This document shows positions 51,221 through 60,624 of a DNA stretch of 64,000 bases, one piece after another (within the stretch, counting starts at the first letter, position 1; each line of letters starts with the position of its first letter). The notes below the pieces were generated by a model. The model was not told the DNA's origin. It was given only the letters and a program-made list of their open reading frames with translations, and ran no database searches. The stretch is from NCBI GenBank assembly GCA_900170005.1, contig LT827128.1:2972168-3036167 (forward strand), given 5' to 3'. This stretch comes from Gordonibacter massiliensis (ex Traore et al. 2017) (GTDB lineage Bacteria; Actinomycetota; Coriobacteriia; Coriobacteriales; Eggerthellaceae). Position numbers and translations under genes: made by a program.

Positions 51221-53053
51221 CTAGGCTTCGCCGATGATGCTGCCGGCCGCCATGTAGCCGCCCACGAACGACAGGCCCACGTCGCCGTAGATGCCGTTGA
51301 ACGGCTTGCCGGCGATGTTGTTCTCGCCGTTCGATCCGCCGGCGGTGTGCCACCCGGCGTACAGGCCGGGGATGACCGCGCCTTCCGTGTCCACCACCTG
51401 CATCTTCGGGTTGATGCGCAGCCCGCACTTCGTGGCGAACAGGTTGCCGCCGATCTTCGCGCCGTAGTACGGCGGGTCGCCGATGGGGATGAGCCATTCG
51501 GGATCGTACTTGTACGTGGGCACGGTGTCCTCGCCGGCCTCGCAAGCCTTGTTCCAGTCCTCCACGGCCTTCACTAGCACGCCTTCGCGCAGACCGAGCT
51601 CCTGTTCCAGCTCCTCGATGGTGTCGCACTCCTTCACGGCGCCCGCGTCCACCATGATCTGGAACGCATTGCGCCAGTCGCGCTGCCACTCGGGCACGCG
51701 GTCGATGAGCGGGTCGTCGTCGGGGATGACCTTGCCCACGCGGCAGACGGACTGCTTGAAGAAGTTGTCGCCCACCAGCTGCTCGAACTTCGAGTCGAAG
51801 CACACGTAGGTGCGCCCGCCCGGTTGGCTCATCTCCACGGCGCCTTGGTCGGTGAGCGCGGTGACCATGGAGTCGGGGTCGGTGTTCAGGAAGGGGTAGG
51901 ACGATCCGCCGGTGCTCAGGTACGGCACGCGCTGGCCCATGCGGTTGATGAGCAGCCACGGCTGGCGCACTGCTTGGTTGCCGTCCTTGTTGACGTGGGC
52001 GTTCATCGTGGTGGCGTACTCGTCGTAAGGCTCCCACTCCACGCTGCCGTCGAAGCAGGCGACCGAGTTGTAGCCGGAAAGGTCGGCGCCCGCTCCCAGG
52101 CCCATGCGGATGCACGCGCCGTCGTTGTACGGCGGGGTTGCCACGTTCACGATACCGCGCAGGCAGGTGGGCGTGTACTTGGCTAGCATGGCGCGGTTCA
52201 TCTCGAAGCCGCCGGCCGTGAGGAGCACGCCCTTCTTCCCGCGGTAGAACTTCTCGCCGTCGGGCGTTTTCGCCTTGATGCCCACCACGGTGCCGTTGTC
52301 CATGACGAGCGCGAGCGCCTCCGTGTTCGTGTGGATGTCCACGCCGTGCTTCTTGGCCGTTTCGGTCATCATCTCGAAGGGGAAGTGGTTGATCTCGATG
52401 GAGTTCTTCGCCGTTATCTGGCCGTCCCAGTACAGGCTCTTCATGCCCGCCGGGCCCTTGCTCGAGGGCGCCCAGGGAACTTCGAGGGCGTCGGCCATCC
52501 AGTCGATGCACTGCGGACCCTCCACGGCCATGGCGTACAGCAGCTCCGGGTCCACCGTCATCTGCTGGAGGTCGTTCACGTAGGCGACTACTTTGTTCGG
52601 GTCGTAGGGGTAGCTGGGGTAGGCCCATTCCACCGCGTTGGCCATGCGGTGTCCGCCGAAGTTCACGAACATGCCGCCGTACGACGAGGTGCCGCCGGTC
52701 TTCTCGTTCTTCTCCAGCATGATGACCTTGTTGCCTGCGTCCGCCAGGCGCACCGAGCCGGTGATGCCGCCGCCGCCCGACCCCACGACCACGACGTCGG
52801 CCTCGAAGTCCCACGTTGCCGGGGCCTCGACGGGTTCGATGGGCGCCGCAGCTGCTTCGAACGCCGCTGCGGCCTTGTCGCCCGAGCCCTTCTCCGGCGA
52901 GGCTTGCGACGGCGCGCATGCGGCGAGCGCGCCGCCCGCGGCCGTGGCGATGCCCGCCGTGGCGGCCGCCTTGAAGAAGCTGCGTCGGCTGAGCGCGTGC
53001 TTTCCGGTGGTCTTGGCGCCTTCCGACGGGCCTCGCTTCGCTTCGTCTTTCAT
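51221..53053 (-). CDS. Tat-exported FAD-dependent reductase lipoprotein (fumarate-reductase flavoprotein type)
   Basis: This 610-residue protein has a twin-arginine signal SRRSFFK (22-28). The signal's h-region ends in LAAC (C46), so it is probably a Tat lipoprotein. The FAD_binding_2 fold starts VVVVGSGGGGITGSVRLADAG (about 87) with ExKxxxTGGTSSYGGMF. The C-terminal FAD site is AGWHTAGGSNGENNIAG, ending with GDVGLSFVGGYMAAGS. There is no heme domain or evident FMN-binding domain, so electrons must come from a partner. The family reduces C=C bonds (fumarate, urocanate, xenobiotics), and the substrate cannot be read. AGGAGGGA precedes ATG 53053. Confidence 0.88.
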   Translation of the reverse strand: MKDEAKRGPSEGAKTTGKHALSRRSFFKAAATAGIATAAGGALAACAPSQASPEKGSGDKAAAAFEAAAAPIEPVEAPATWDFEADVVVVGSGGGGITGSVRLADAGNKVIMLEKNEKTGGTSSYGGMFVNFGGHRMANAVEWAYPSYPYDPNKVVAYVNDLQQMTVDPELLYAMAVEGPQCIDWMADALEVPWAPSSKGPAGMKSLYWDGQITAKNSIEINHFPFEMMTETAKKHGVDIHTNTEALALVMDNGTVVGIKAKTPDGEKFYRGKKGVLLTAGGFEMNRAMLAKYTPTCLRGIVNVATPPYNDGACIRMGLGAGADLSGYNSVACFDGSVEWEPYDEYATTMNAHVNKDGNQAVRQPWLLINRMGQRVPYLSTGGSSYPFLNTDPDSMVTALTDQGAVEMSQPGGRTYVCFDSKFEQLVGDNFFKQSVCRVGKVIPDDDPLIDRVPEWQRDWRNAFQIMVDAGAVKECDTIEELEQELGLREGVLVKAVEDWNKACEAGEDTVPTYKYDPEWLIPIGDPPYYGAKIGGNLFATKCGLRINPKMQVVDTEGAVIPGLYAGWHTAGGSNGENNIAGKPFNGIYGDVGLSFVGGYMAAGSIIGEA

Positions 53054-53244
53054 GGTTCCCTCCTCCTTGTTGGAACGATCCCCTCCTCGGGATGCCCCCA
53101 TTGTAGGTGCGCCGTGCCGGTGGCTTCAGGAGGGAAAACGGCGCGCTGGAACGATGTCGCGCGCGGCGCGAGGAAGTTCGACGACGCGTGAAGGAAAAAC
53201 GGCATCGGACGAGGAAAACCTTTCGCGCGCGTCGAGCGCGCTGC

Positions 53245-53540
53245 GGGTGCAGGCTAGGTGCGGCAGGCACGTGTTGAGTGCGCGCCGGGTGCGGAAACCC
53301 TTTCGAGTGTGGCAGGCGCGCGTCAGGCGTGTGCCGGGTGCGGAAACCATTTCGAGTTCGGCTGGCGAGCGTCGGGCGTGTGCCGGGTGCGGCAGGCGCG
53401 TGTTGAGCCCGGAAACCCTCTCGGACGCGCGGCGAGCTAAAACCCCTTTTCGAGTGCTCACCGGGTGCGGAAGCTCTGCCGAATGCGTTGGGCGTGCGTC
53501 TGACGCGCGGCGGGCGCTCGTCGGCAGCGCGTTCGGCCGC
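53245..53540. repeat. Degenerate tandem repeats, about 50-bp period
   Basis: Units share GTGCCGGGTGCGGAAACC-TTTCGAGT followed by GGC-GGCGCGCGT-GGC, with four to five diverged copies. No consistent unique spacers are seen. It lies inside a 992-bp gene-poor interval (53054-54045) in which I see no convincing coding frame. Confidence 0.65.
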
Positions 53541-53604
53541 GACGCTCGCCGAGCCCCTATTCCGGTGCCTGTGAGCAAGGTGCTTTGCTGGCATTCGTAT
53601 GGTG

Positions 53605-53759
53605 CAAAAATCACCGATATTCCCCTTGAACGAAGCGAGATGAGCTCGTTTTCGTCCTTGCTTATCGTTCGTTCCGAGCGTTTTCCCAGCTCACATGCTT
53701 AGGAAAATTCCAGCGCTGCCGCGCAGAGCGATATGGCACGGGGACATCGGTGATTTTTG
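53605..53759. repeat. Inverted repeat CAAAAATCACCGAT, 155-bp element
   Basis: Arms 53605-53618 and 53746-53759 are exact 14-bp complements. Imperfect pairing continues inward (ATTCCCC/GGGGAC) and outward (GTA/TAC). The size and form are those of a MITE. Confidence 0.6.
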
Positions 53760-54045
53760 TACGGAGGGCTGTCCCGCGCCGGTGCGTCGAAGCGATGCCG
53801 ATCGTTCGGGACCTGCGACGCCAAGGCGATGCTAGGGGACTGCGGAGCGGCACGTGGATCCCGGTTTGCCAGCGTAAGGTGCATTTCTCAAAGACGTGCA
53901 AGATCGAGCGGCGAATACCCCAAATCGGCGGCGTGGTGTTTAGCGTCCGCGGCACTATTGCGGAGAGGCCGTGGTACCCTAGTGGCGACAAATCGTGCGG
54001 GTAAGCTTCGACAATGGTTTTGTTTGGATGAAGGAAAGGCTCTAC

Positions 54046-55950
54046 ATGGCGTTTCTGCTGGGATGCGAGAAGGTGCGGGTGGAATTCCCCACGAAGACGG
54101 TGTTCGACGGCATTTCGCTGGGCGTGGAGGAGGGCGACCGCATCGGCATCGTGGGCCGCAACGGCGACGGGAAGTCCACGCTGTTGAACCTGCTGGCGGG
54201 CCAGTTGGAGCCCGACGACGGGCGCGTGCTGAAGAACGGCACCGTGCACGTGGGCGTGCTGGGGCAGGCCGACGCGCTTTCCGACGACGACACCGTGGAG
54301 CGCGCCGTGGTGGGCGACCTGCCCGAGTACCAGTGGGCGGGCGACGCGCGCGTCCGCGACATCATCGCGGGATTGGCTTCCGACATTCCGTGGGACGCGC
54401 GGGTGGGCACCCTGTCGGGCGGACAGCGGCGGCGGGTGGACCTGGCGCGGCTGCTCATCGGCGATTGGGACGTGCTCGCGCTCGACGAGCCCACGAACCA
54501 TCTGGACGTGCGCGCCATCACCTGGCTGGCCGGGCACCTGAAGGCGCGCTGGAAGCAGGGCGCGGGCGCGCTTTTGGTGGTCACGCACGACCGCTGGTTT
54601 CTCGACGAGGTGTGCACGCGCATGTGGGAGGTGCACGACCGTGTGGTCGATCCGTTCGAGGGCGGCTTCTCGGCCTACATCATGCAGCGCGTGGAGCGCG
54701 ACCGTCTGGCCGCGCTGGCCGAGCAGAAGCGCCAGAACGACCTGCGCCGCGAGCTGGCCTGGCTCTCGCGCGGGGCGCGGGCGCGTGCGACGAAGCCGAA
54801 GTTCCACGTGGCCTTGGCCCAAGAGCTCATCGCCGACGTGCCGCCGCTGCGCGACGAGCTGGAGCTCAAGCGCATGGCCATGGCGCGTCTGGGCAAGCAG
54901 GTGGTGGACTTGGAGCACGTCACCGTGCGCTTCGACCATGCGGACGGCTCCAGTCGCACGGTGCTGGACGACGTGGACTGGATCATCGGCCCCGGCGACC
55001 GCTACGGCATCGTCGGCGAGAACGGTGCTGGCAAAACCACGCTGTTGCGCGTGATCCAAGGCTTGCAGAAGCCAACGTCCGGCCTGGTGAAGATAGGGAA
55101 AACCGTGCGCTTCGCCGTGCTGTCGCAGCACTTGGACGACCTTGCGCGCTTCGGCGACGATCGCGTGCGGCAGGTGGTGGGCCGCTACAGCCGCCGCACG
55201 ATGCTCGACGGCAAGGAGATGACGCCGGGGCAGCTGCTGGAGAAGCTGGGCTTCACGCGCGCCGACCTGAACGAGCCGGTGTGCGATCTGTCGGGTGGCC
55301 AGAAGCGCCGGCTGGCGCTCATGCTGATCTTGTTGGACGAGCCGAACGTGCTGGTGCTTGACGAGCCGGGTAACGACTTGGACACCGACATGCTGGCCTC
55401 GGTGGAGGACCTGCTGGACGGCTGGCCCGGCACGCTGCTTTTGGTCACGCACGACCGCTACCTCATGGAACGCGTGACCGACCATCAGTTCGCCCTGCTG
55501 GATGGGCGGATTCGCCACCTTCCCGGCGGCGTTGACGAGTATCTGAGGCTGACGGAGGCGCGGGATTCAACCCGGCCCGGCGGAGGGACGGGCGCCGACC
55601 AGTCGCTCAAACAGTCCTCGCAGGGCTGCGGAACTCGCTTGGTGGACGGCACCCGCCCCTCCGCCTCTTCGGGTGCGACCGAAGCCGGCTCGCGCGATGC
55701 CGACAATGGGGGCGGGGAGCGGCTTTCCGGCGGTGAGATACGCACGCTGCGCAAGCTCATGCAGTCGAACGAGCGCAAGACGGAGACGCTCAATGGCAAG
55801 ATCGAGGACGTACGCGCCCAGATGGCCGCCGCCGACCCCAGCGACTTCACTGCCCTCGGCGATTTCCAAGCGCAGATCAACGACTTGCAGGCCCAGGTTG
55901 ATGCCCTCGAGGAAGAATGGCTCGAAGCTGCCGAGAAGCTGGGGGAGTAG
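54046..55950 (+). CDS. ABC-F family ATPase (Uup/EttA-like)
   Basis: A 634-residue protein with two ABC domains and no membrane segment. Domain 1 has GRNGDGKST (37-45), LSGGQRRRVDLARLL and LALDEPTNHLDVRA. The linker (about 220-285) is the helical P-site-tRNA-interaction region. Domain 2 has GENGAGKTT, LSGGQKRRLALMLILLDEPNVLVLDEPGNDLD. A Ser/Gly-rich linker and a C-terminal coiled coil (about 570-630) resemble Uup. ABC-F proteins act on ribosomes. ATG 54046 is supported by AAGGAAAGG; ATG 54028 and 53995 are upstream alternatives. The next gene begins 2 bp later. Confidence 0.9.
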   Translation: MAFLLGCEKVRVEFPTKTVFDGISLGVEEGDRIGIVGRNGDGKSTLLNLLAGQLEPDDGRVLKNGTVHVGVLGQADALSDDDTVERAVVGDLPEYQWAGDARVRDIIAGLASDIPWDARVGTLSGGQRRRVDLARLLIGDWDVLALDEPTNHLDVRAITWLAGHLKARWKQGAGALLVVTHDRWFLDEVCTRMWEVHDRVVDPFEGGFSAYIMQRVERDRLAALAEQKRQNDLRRELAWLSRGARARATKPKFHVALAQELIADVPPLRDELELKRMAMARLGKQVVDLEHVTVRFDHADGSSRTVLDDVDWIIGPGDRYGIVGENGAGKTTLLRVIQGLQKPTSGLVKIGKTVRFAVLSQHLDDLARFGDDRVRQVVGRYSRRTMLDGKEMTPGQLLEKLGFTRADLNEPVCDLSGGQKRRLALMLILLDEPNVLVLDEPGNDLDTDMLASVEDLLDGWPGTLLLVTHDRYLMERVTDHQFALLDGRIRHLPGGVDEYLRLTEARDSTRPGGGTGADQSLKQSSQGCGTRLVDGTRPSASSGATEAGSRDADNGGGERLSGGEIRTLRKLMQSNERKTETLNGKIEDVRAQMAAADPSDFTALGDFQAQINDLQAQVDALEEEWLEAAEKLGE

Positions 55951-55951
55951 C

Positions 55952-56692
55952 ATGCTCCCGGATGCCGAACGTGCGGCCGACGAGTTGGAACCAGCCTTGA
56001 CGGGGGAGGCCGCCATTGAGCCGGCCGCGCCAGCCGCCGCGCCGTCGCTCGTGTTGCCGGCCGAGCTGGCGTGGGCCGTCTACTTCCTGTTCATCCCGTT
56101 TGGCGTGGCCGCCATGGCCCACGCGAATATGGGCCTCGTGCCGGCGGCGGCGCTCCCGTTCGCGCTCAACGCCATCGCGCCCCAGGTGAGCTACGGTGTG
56201 TGGTACGTCGTGTTCCAAGTGGGGCTCATCGCCATTCTGTGCGCGGTGCGGCGCACGCTTGACTGGCGCTACCTCATATCGTTCGCGGTGTGCGCCGTGG
56301 GCGGGGCGCTCATTGACTTCAACGGCGCGTGGATGAACGACCTGTTCCCGGTGGATTCGCTCGGGCTCTCCTGCCTGTGGTTCGCCGTCGGGTTCGTCAT
56401 CGTGGCCGTGACGGTATATTTCTGCACGCGCTGCCAGCTGCCCGTCATGCCCATCGACACGTTTCCGCGCGACCTGTGCGCTGCCATCGATCAACCGTAC
56501 GCTCGCGTTAAAGTGTGGTTCGACGTCATAACGCTGCTTGTCACCTGTGCCATCGGTCTCGTCGGCGGCGGAGCTCTGTTCGGAATCAACGTGGGCACGG
56601 TGGTGTCGGCCCTGCTCATGGGCCGCTCGGTTGGTTTCATCCAGTGCATCATGGACAAGCGGGTGGCCTACCGTAAGCACCTGCCGCTCTGA
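55952..56692 (+). CDS. YczE/YitT-like integral membrane protein
   Basis: This 246-residue protein starts 1 bp after the ABC-F stop, so it is co-transcribed. A 35-residue Ala/Glu-rich leader is followed by about six helices (from LAWAVYFLFIPFGVAAMAHANM to SALLMGRSVGFIQCIMDK). IDFNGAWMNDLF and QLPVMPIDTFPRDL are typical of the YczE/YitT membrane family (COG2364), whose function is unknown. The open frame extends upstream only within the ABC-F gene. It could be a transporter component. Confidence 0.78.
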   Translation: MLPDAERAADELEPALTGEAAIEPAAPAAAPSLVLPAELAWAVYFLFIPFGVAAMAHANMGLVPAAALPFALNAIAPQVSYGVWYVVFQVGLIAILCAVRRTLDWRYLISFAVCAVGGALIDFNGAWMNDLFPVDSLGLSCLWFAVGFVIVAVTVYFCTRCQLPVMPIDTFPRDLCAAIDQPYARVKVWFDVITLLVTCAIGLVGGGALFGINVGTVVSALLMGRSVGFIQCIMDKRVAYRKHLPL

Positions 56693-56711
56693 AGACGCAC
56701 GGGCGTTGGCG

Positions 56712-57956
56712 CTATTTCCAGGTTGAGCGCTTGGCGGCGGTGCCGCGGGCGATGTTGCCGGGTGCGTTGGTTGGCGGTTGCGGGGTTCCCGGTGCAGTCT
56801 GTTGTGCCGTTGCCGGTTCCGGCTGCCCGTCGGCTTGCTGCTCGGGGCCACGCGTCCACGGATCGTCCTTCGCGCTGTTCTGCGCGTACTTCATCCACGC
56901 GTCTTCTTGGCGCGCTTCGGCGATCCAGTCGTCTTGCGACTTGAACAGCACGCTGCCCGCCAAGTACACGATGCCGCACAGGATGCCACCCACCACGAAA
57001 GCGATCCAACTGACGGCGAAGCCGCCTTGACCGGCGCGGATGGCCTCCTTGATCGCAAACTTGTCCATGCCGCCCAGGCCGCCCATCTGGTCGAACAGCG
57101 GTACGAAGCCCCATACCAGAAACACGATCAGCGCCAGCAGCATGATGATGCCGCACGTCACGCCCATGATGGACTCGGCCCGCACCTGTTCGGGCGACTT
57201 TACGTTGGCGGTGGGCGGCAGGTCGGCGCCCAAGTCCCTGCGGTGCGCTATGTAGGTGAGCTCTGACAGGTCGTACTTCGATTTCTGCAGGCATGCCCAC
57301 ATGATGGTACCCACGCCCAGGGCGATGAAGAGCATGAAGGGAAGCAACAAGAAGTCCTCAACGAGCACGCCGCCCACCATGACCTCGCCGTCTTCCGGCG
57401 ACATGCCCACCATAAAGATCACGGCTAGCAGGATGAGGCCCACGCCCCCTGCCATCATGAGGGGGAAGCGGCGGCTGAAGCGGTCGAGCACGTCGGTGCG
57501 GTAGCGCGGCTCGATGGCCGGGTTGCGGCGTTTGAACTCGCTGTGGCTGAGCGAGCCCATGATGAGGATCATCACGCCCACCACCACGAACGCAAGGAAC
57601 ACGGCCGTAGCGAAGTTCTCGCCGAATACCCCGACGGCTTCGAGGGCCCCTTGCACGCCCACGCCAACGAGGATACTGGCCACGCCCGCAACCATGGACA
57701 GGTCGAAGCGGTTCATATGGCGGTCGTAGCGCTCGGTGTCGTTGTCGTTCGTCACCTCCACGCTGCCGCGCATGAGGTCGTCGAGGTTCGTATGGAACAG
57801 GTCGCACAGCACCAGCAGCTTGTCCATCTCGGGGTAGTTGGTGCCGGCTTCCCATTTCGACACGGTCTGGCGCGACACGCCCAGCTGCTCGGCAAGGCCC
57901 TCTTGTGTGATGCCGTAATGCTGGCGCAGGTAGACGAGGTTGTCCGCGAAGGTCAT
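56712..57956 (-). CDS. XRE-family regulator fused to membrane domain
   Basis: A 414-residue protein. The N-terminal HTH (1-60) has FADNLVYLRQHYGITQEGLAEQLGVSRQTVSKWEAGTNYPEMDKLLVLC. Six or more hydrophobic helices follow at about 88-330, in pairs separated by charged loops. The C-terminal 75 residues are Gln/Pro/Ala-rich. Membrane-anchored XRE proteins of this kind occur in Firmicutes and Coriobacteriia, usually autoregulatory. GAAAGGAC precedes ATG 57956, and a possible TATGAT -10 is at 57983-57988. It is convergent with the YczE-like gene (19 bp between stops). Confidence 0.85.
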   Translation of the reverse strand: MTFADNLVYLRQHYGITQEGLAEQLGVSRQTVSKWEAGTNYPEMDKLLVLCDLFHTNLDDLMRGSVEVTNDNDTERYDRHMNRFDLSMVAGVASILVGVGVQGALEAVGVFGENFATAVFLAFVVVGVMILIMGSLSHSEFKRRNPAIEPRYRTDVLDRFSRRFPLMMAGGVGLILLAVIFMVGMSPEDGEVMVGGVLVEDFLLLPFMLFIALGVGTIMWACLQKSKYDLSELTYIAHRRDLGADLPPTANVKSPEQVRAESIMGVTCGIIMLLALIVFLVWGFVPLFDQMGGLGGMDKFAIKEAIRAGQGGFAVSWIAFVVGGILCGIVYLAGSVLFKSQDDWIAEARQEDAWMKYAQNSAKDDPWTRGPEQQADGQPEPATAQQTAPGTPQPPTNAPGNIARGTAAKRSTWK

Positions 57957-58259
57957 CGAAAGTCCTTTCGTTTCGTGAATGCATCATACCTGAAAGTCGC
58001 GCGGTGCTTCGTGGAAGCTGTCGGCCCGCGGTGCCGAATGCCGGCGCGATCTTTCGCGGCTTCTATCTTGCGATTGCGGTTCCGCACGCTCCACCACTTT
58101 GGTGTTGCGTTTCGCATTTTTTCGCGCACGCTCAGGTTGCGGAAGCTGTGAACTGGGGTTATGCAATTGCGCTGAAACGAGGGCGGGATTGATCGCCATG
58201 GCGTTCGCTTTCGCCTTTTGGTAAGGTGAGCGGTGTCGGGCACCGAAAGGAACCGCTTC

Positions 58260-59438
58260 ATGGACGAACCGGGCGTCGAGCGCATTCGAAATTTCAGGTT
58301 GCACGCGCATCACTTGGATGCGCGGTACGACGAGGCCGACGTGCTTGCCGTCGTGGGCGCGTGCGGCATGCAGAACACCCCGCCGGGCGCATGGGAGGCC
58401 GCGCTGCACAACCGCGTTCCCGCGCTCAGTACGGAGGATATGGCGAGCTTGCTGCACGAAAAGCGCTCGCTCGTGCAAGCGTGGAGCTTTCGCGGTGCGC
58501 CGGTGGTGTTCCCTGCCGCGGACAGTGACGCGTTTCTGACGGCGCTGGTGCCGCAGAAGGACGAGCCATGGATATACACGCAGGGCATCGGCTTGGCGCT
58601 CGACGCTTTGGGGATGGAATTCCACGAGGTGCTGGCCCTGCTGGAACGGGTCATGCCGAAGCTGGACGACAGGGTCGTCGTCAGCAAGACCGCGCTTGAC
58701 CAAACGTTGGCCGACTGGGTCGAGCCGCTGCTGCCCGCAGGCAAGCGCGAGCCGTGGCGCGCGCCGTCGATGTACGGCAGTCCCGACAAGCAGACGGTGG
58801 GCGGCGCGGCGGTGTCCTTCCTGCTGCGTCCCTGCGCGTTGAAGGGGCTGGTGGTGTTCGGCGAGCGCTCCGGCACGAGCCCTGCGTTCACGTCGTTTCG
58901 GGCGTGGCTCGGCCGGGAGCTGGAGTCCGGCAAGGATGCGCCAAAGAAGCTCGTGCGGAAGTTTCTGCACTGCTACGGTCCTTCGACCGCCGATCGGTTC
59001 GCCAGCTGGCTCGGTTGCTCGGGCAAGCAAGCGCGGCGCCTGTGGAAGGCCGTCGCCGACGAGATGGAGCCGTTGACGTGCGATGACAAGCGGGCCTACG
59101 TGCTGGCGGCCGACCGGGAGCGCCTGTTTGCGCCCGAGCCTCTCGAGCGTGAGCTGCTTCTGCTGTCAGCGCACGACCCCTACCTCGACCAGCGTGATCG
59201 TGCCGTTCTTCAAGCGGACAAAACGCTGCAGCGTCGGATATGGCGCACCGTGGCCAATCCGGGCGCCGTCGTGCGGCGCGGCGAGGTCGTGGGCACGTGG
59301 ACTGGTAAGAAGAAAGGCGCCGGCTTGGAAGTCGAGGCAAGCCCGTGGGCCGGCGATGTCGACGTGCGCGAGCTGCGCGACCTTGCCGAGGACTACGCCG
59401 CCTTCTGCGGCTTGGAGCTGGTTGGCTTCGCGACGTAG
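58260..59438 (+). CDS. Winged-helix DNA-binding-domain protein (AlkZ/YcaQ-like, HTH_42)
   Basis: This 392-residue protein resembles the HTH_42 superfamily that includes the AlkZ and YcaQ DNA glycosylases. FRLHAHHLD is at the start, then LHNRVPAL, and SLVQAWSFRGAPVVFPA (the 'W..RGT.H' position). LLLSAHDPYLDQRDRAVL follows, and a C-terminal wing reads VVRRGEVVGTWTGKK. The usual QxQ or QxD catalytic pair of YcaQ/AlkZ is not clear here, so enzymatic activity is uncertain. ATG 58260 has GAAAGGAA upstream; GTG 58233 with AAGGTGAG is an alternative start. It is monocistronic. The 303-bp region upstream (57957-58259) shows no further feature. Confidence 0.7.
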   Translation: MDEPGVERIRNFRLHAHHLDARYDEADVLAVVGACGMQNTPPGAWEAALHNRVPALSTEDMASLLHEKRSLVQAWSFRGAPVVFPAADSDAFLTALVPQKDEPWIYTQGIGLALDALGMEFHEVLALLERVMPKLDDRVVVSKTALDQTLADWVEPLLPAGKREPWRAPSMYGSPDKQTVGGAAVSFLLRPCALKGLVVFGERSGTSPAFTSFRAWLGRELESGKDAPKKLVRKFLHCYGPSTADRFASWLGCSGKQARRLWKAVADEMEPLTCDDKRAYVLAADRERLFAPEPLERELLLLSAHDPYLDQRDRAVLQADKTLQRRIWRTVANPGAVVRRGEVVGTWTGKKKGAGLEVEASPWAGDVDVRELRDLAEDYAAFCGLELVGFAT

Positions 59439-59659
59439 CGCCGACGAGGGGGCTCCCTGTTCGCTCAAGTGCCTGGTCAAGTTGTCGGTTTGTTCAAATT
59501 CCTGCAAAGTATCGGTGGAGAAACGATGCCGTGCTAAAACGGGCCGTACAATGGCTTCGAAAACGGAAGCGACGCAGCTCGCTTCAGGTGGCTCTTCACC
59601 TGCTTTTTCGGCATTTCACCCCTCCTGTGCGGCTGCGTCCCAACATGGAAGGTTTCCCT

Positions 59660-60457
59660 ATGATCAAGTTTATCGCCAGCGACATGGACGGCACGTTCCT
59701 CGACGAGAACGAATGCGTGCCCGACGGCGCCTTCGACCTCATCCTGCGCCTGCGCGAGGCGGGTGTGCGGTTCGCGGCCACGTCGGGCCGGCGCTTCGAC
59801 ACGCTGTGCGAGCTGTTCGAACCCATCGTCGATTGCATGGACTTCGTGGCGTCGAACGGCGCGCAGGTTGTCGTTGAAGGCGAGTTGGTGGACTTGGAGG
59901 TGTTCTCGCACGCGGCCGTGAAGCGGCTCGCGGGCGTTGTGGATATGTTCGACACCATGCACCTGGCACTGTTCGACGAGACGCGCAGCTACCTTTTGGA
60001 CGACGAGGAGCGCTTCGAGCGCGAGGTGGACAAGAACCTGCCGAACCCCGTGCGCGTGCTCGACGTGCCCTCTCCGCGGACGAGTATTCTGAAAGCATCG
60101 GTGTACTGCGACGATGCCGTCATGGATATGGCCTACATCCTTACGCGCGAACTGGACGACGACTTCGTGTTCGCGCCGTCCGGCCGCAAGTGGATCGACG
60201 TCATGCAGCGCGGCGTGAGCAAGGCCACCGGCGTCGGCCAGGTGTTGGACGCCCATGGCATCCGGCCTGAAGAGATGATGGCGTTCGGCGACTCGATGAA
60301 CGACTACGAGATACTGCGCATGGCGGGGACGAGCGTGGCCATGGGCAACGCCCGCTCCGCCATCAAGCAGATAGCCGCGAAAACCATCGGCACGAACGTC
60401 GAGCACGGCGTGCAGAACGAGCTACGGAAGGTGCTGGCGGGTATCGAGGGCAGGTAG
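59660..60457 (+). CDS. HAD-superfamily phosphatase, Cof-type
   Basis: A 265-residue HAD hydrolase of the IIB (Cof) class. Motif I is ASDMDGTFL (Asp nucleophile at 8), and motif II Thr/Ser is in FAATSGRR. The cap follows at about 85-185. Motif III Lys is in SKATGVGQVL and motif IV is MAFGDSMNDYEIL. Such enzymes dephosphorylate sugar phosphates or cofactors; the substrate is unknown. ATG 59660 has GGAAGG 7 bp upstream; ATG 59645 is an alternative. A TACAAT -10-like hexamer lies at 59547. Confidence 0.9.
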   Translation: MIKFIASDMDGTFLDENECVPDGAFDLILRLREAGVRFAATSGRRFDTLCELFEPIVDCMDFVASNGAQVVVEGELVDLEVFSHAAVKRLAGVVDMFDTMHLALFDETRSYLLDDEERFEREVDKNLPNPVRVLDVPSPRTSILKASVYCDDAVMDMAYILTRELDDDFVFAPSGRKWIDVMQRGVSKATGVGQVLDAHGIRPEEMMAFGDSMNDYEILRMAGTSVAMGNARSAIKQIAAKTIGTNVEHGVQNELRKVLAGIEGR

Positions 60458-60472
60458 ACCTCCGGACGGGCG

Positions 60473-60515
60473 ACCTCCTGATCGCCCGGCGCGGCGCTCT
60501 CGCAACGGCACAGGC
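60473..60515. repeat. Decayed relative of the 18559 palindromic element
   Basis: GGGCGACCTCCTGATCGCCCGGCGCG here resembles GGGGCGATCTCCAGATCGCCCGGCGCG at 18562. GGCGAGCGCAC follows further on, as in the 18559 element, but the right arm is missing. Confidence 0.55.
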
Positions 60516-60624
60516 AATGCGGCGAGCGCACGGAAGAGCTGGCAAGTCCTTTCCGCGCCCTCTGTTGCCGGGGCATCGCCCGTTGGTTGCCCGCTCTGGA
60601 TGATCGGCGGGCGATCAACCGCTG

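Noticed and set aside
53245-53540. Possible CRISPR array
   Set aside because: The units are degenerate, lack constant repeats with unique spacers, and there are no cas genes nearby.
50739-53594. A 951-codon open frame on the minus strand overlapping the flavoprotein gene
   Set aside because: It is an Arg/His/Gly-rich shadow frame of the real flavoprotein gene, an effect of high GC content. It has no motif or plausible start.
57957-58259. Possible gene between the XRE membrane regulator and the winged-helix protein
   Set aside because: Only short frames without start signals occur. The interval is better seen as two divergent promoter regions.
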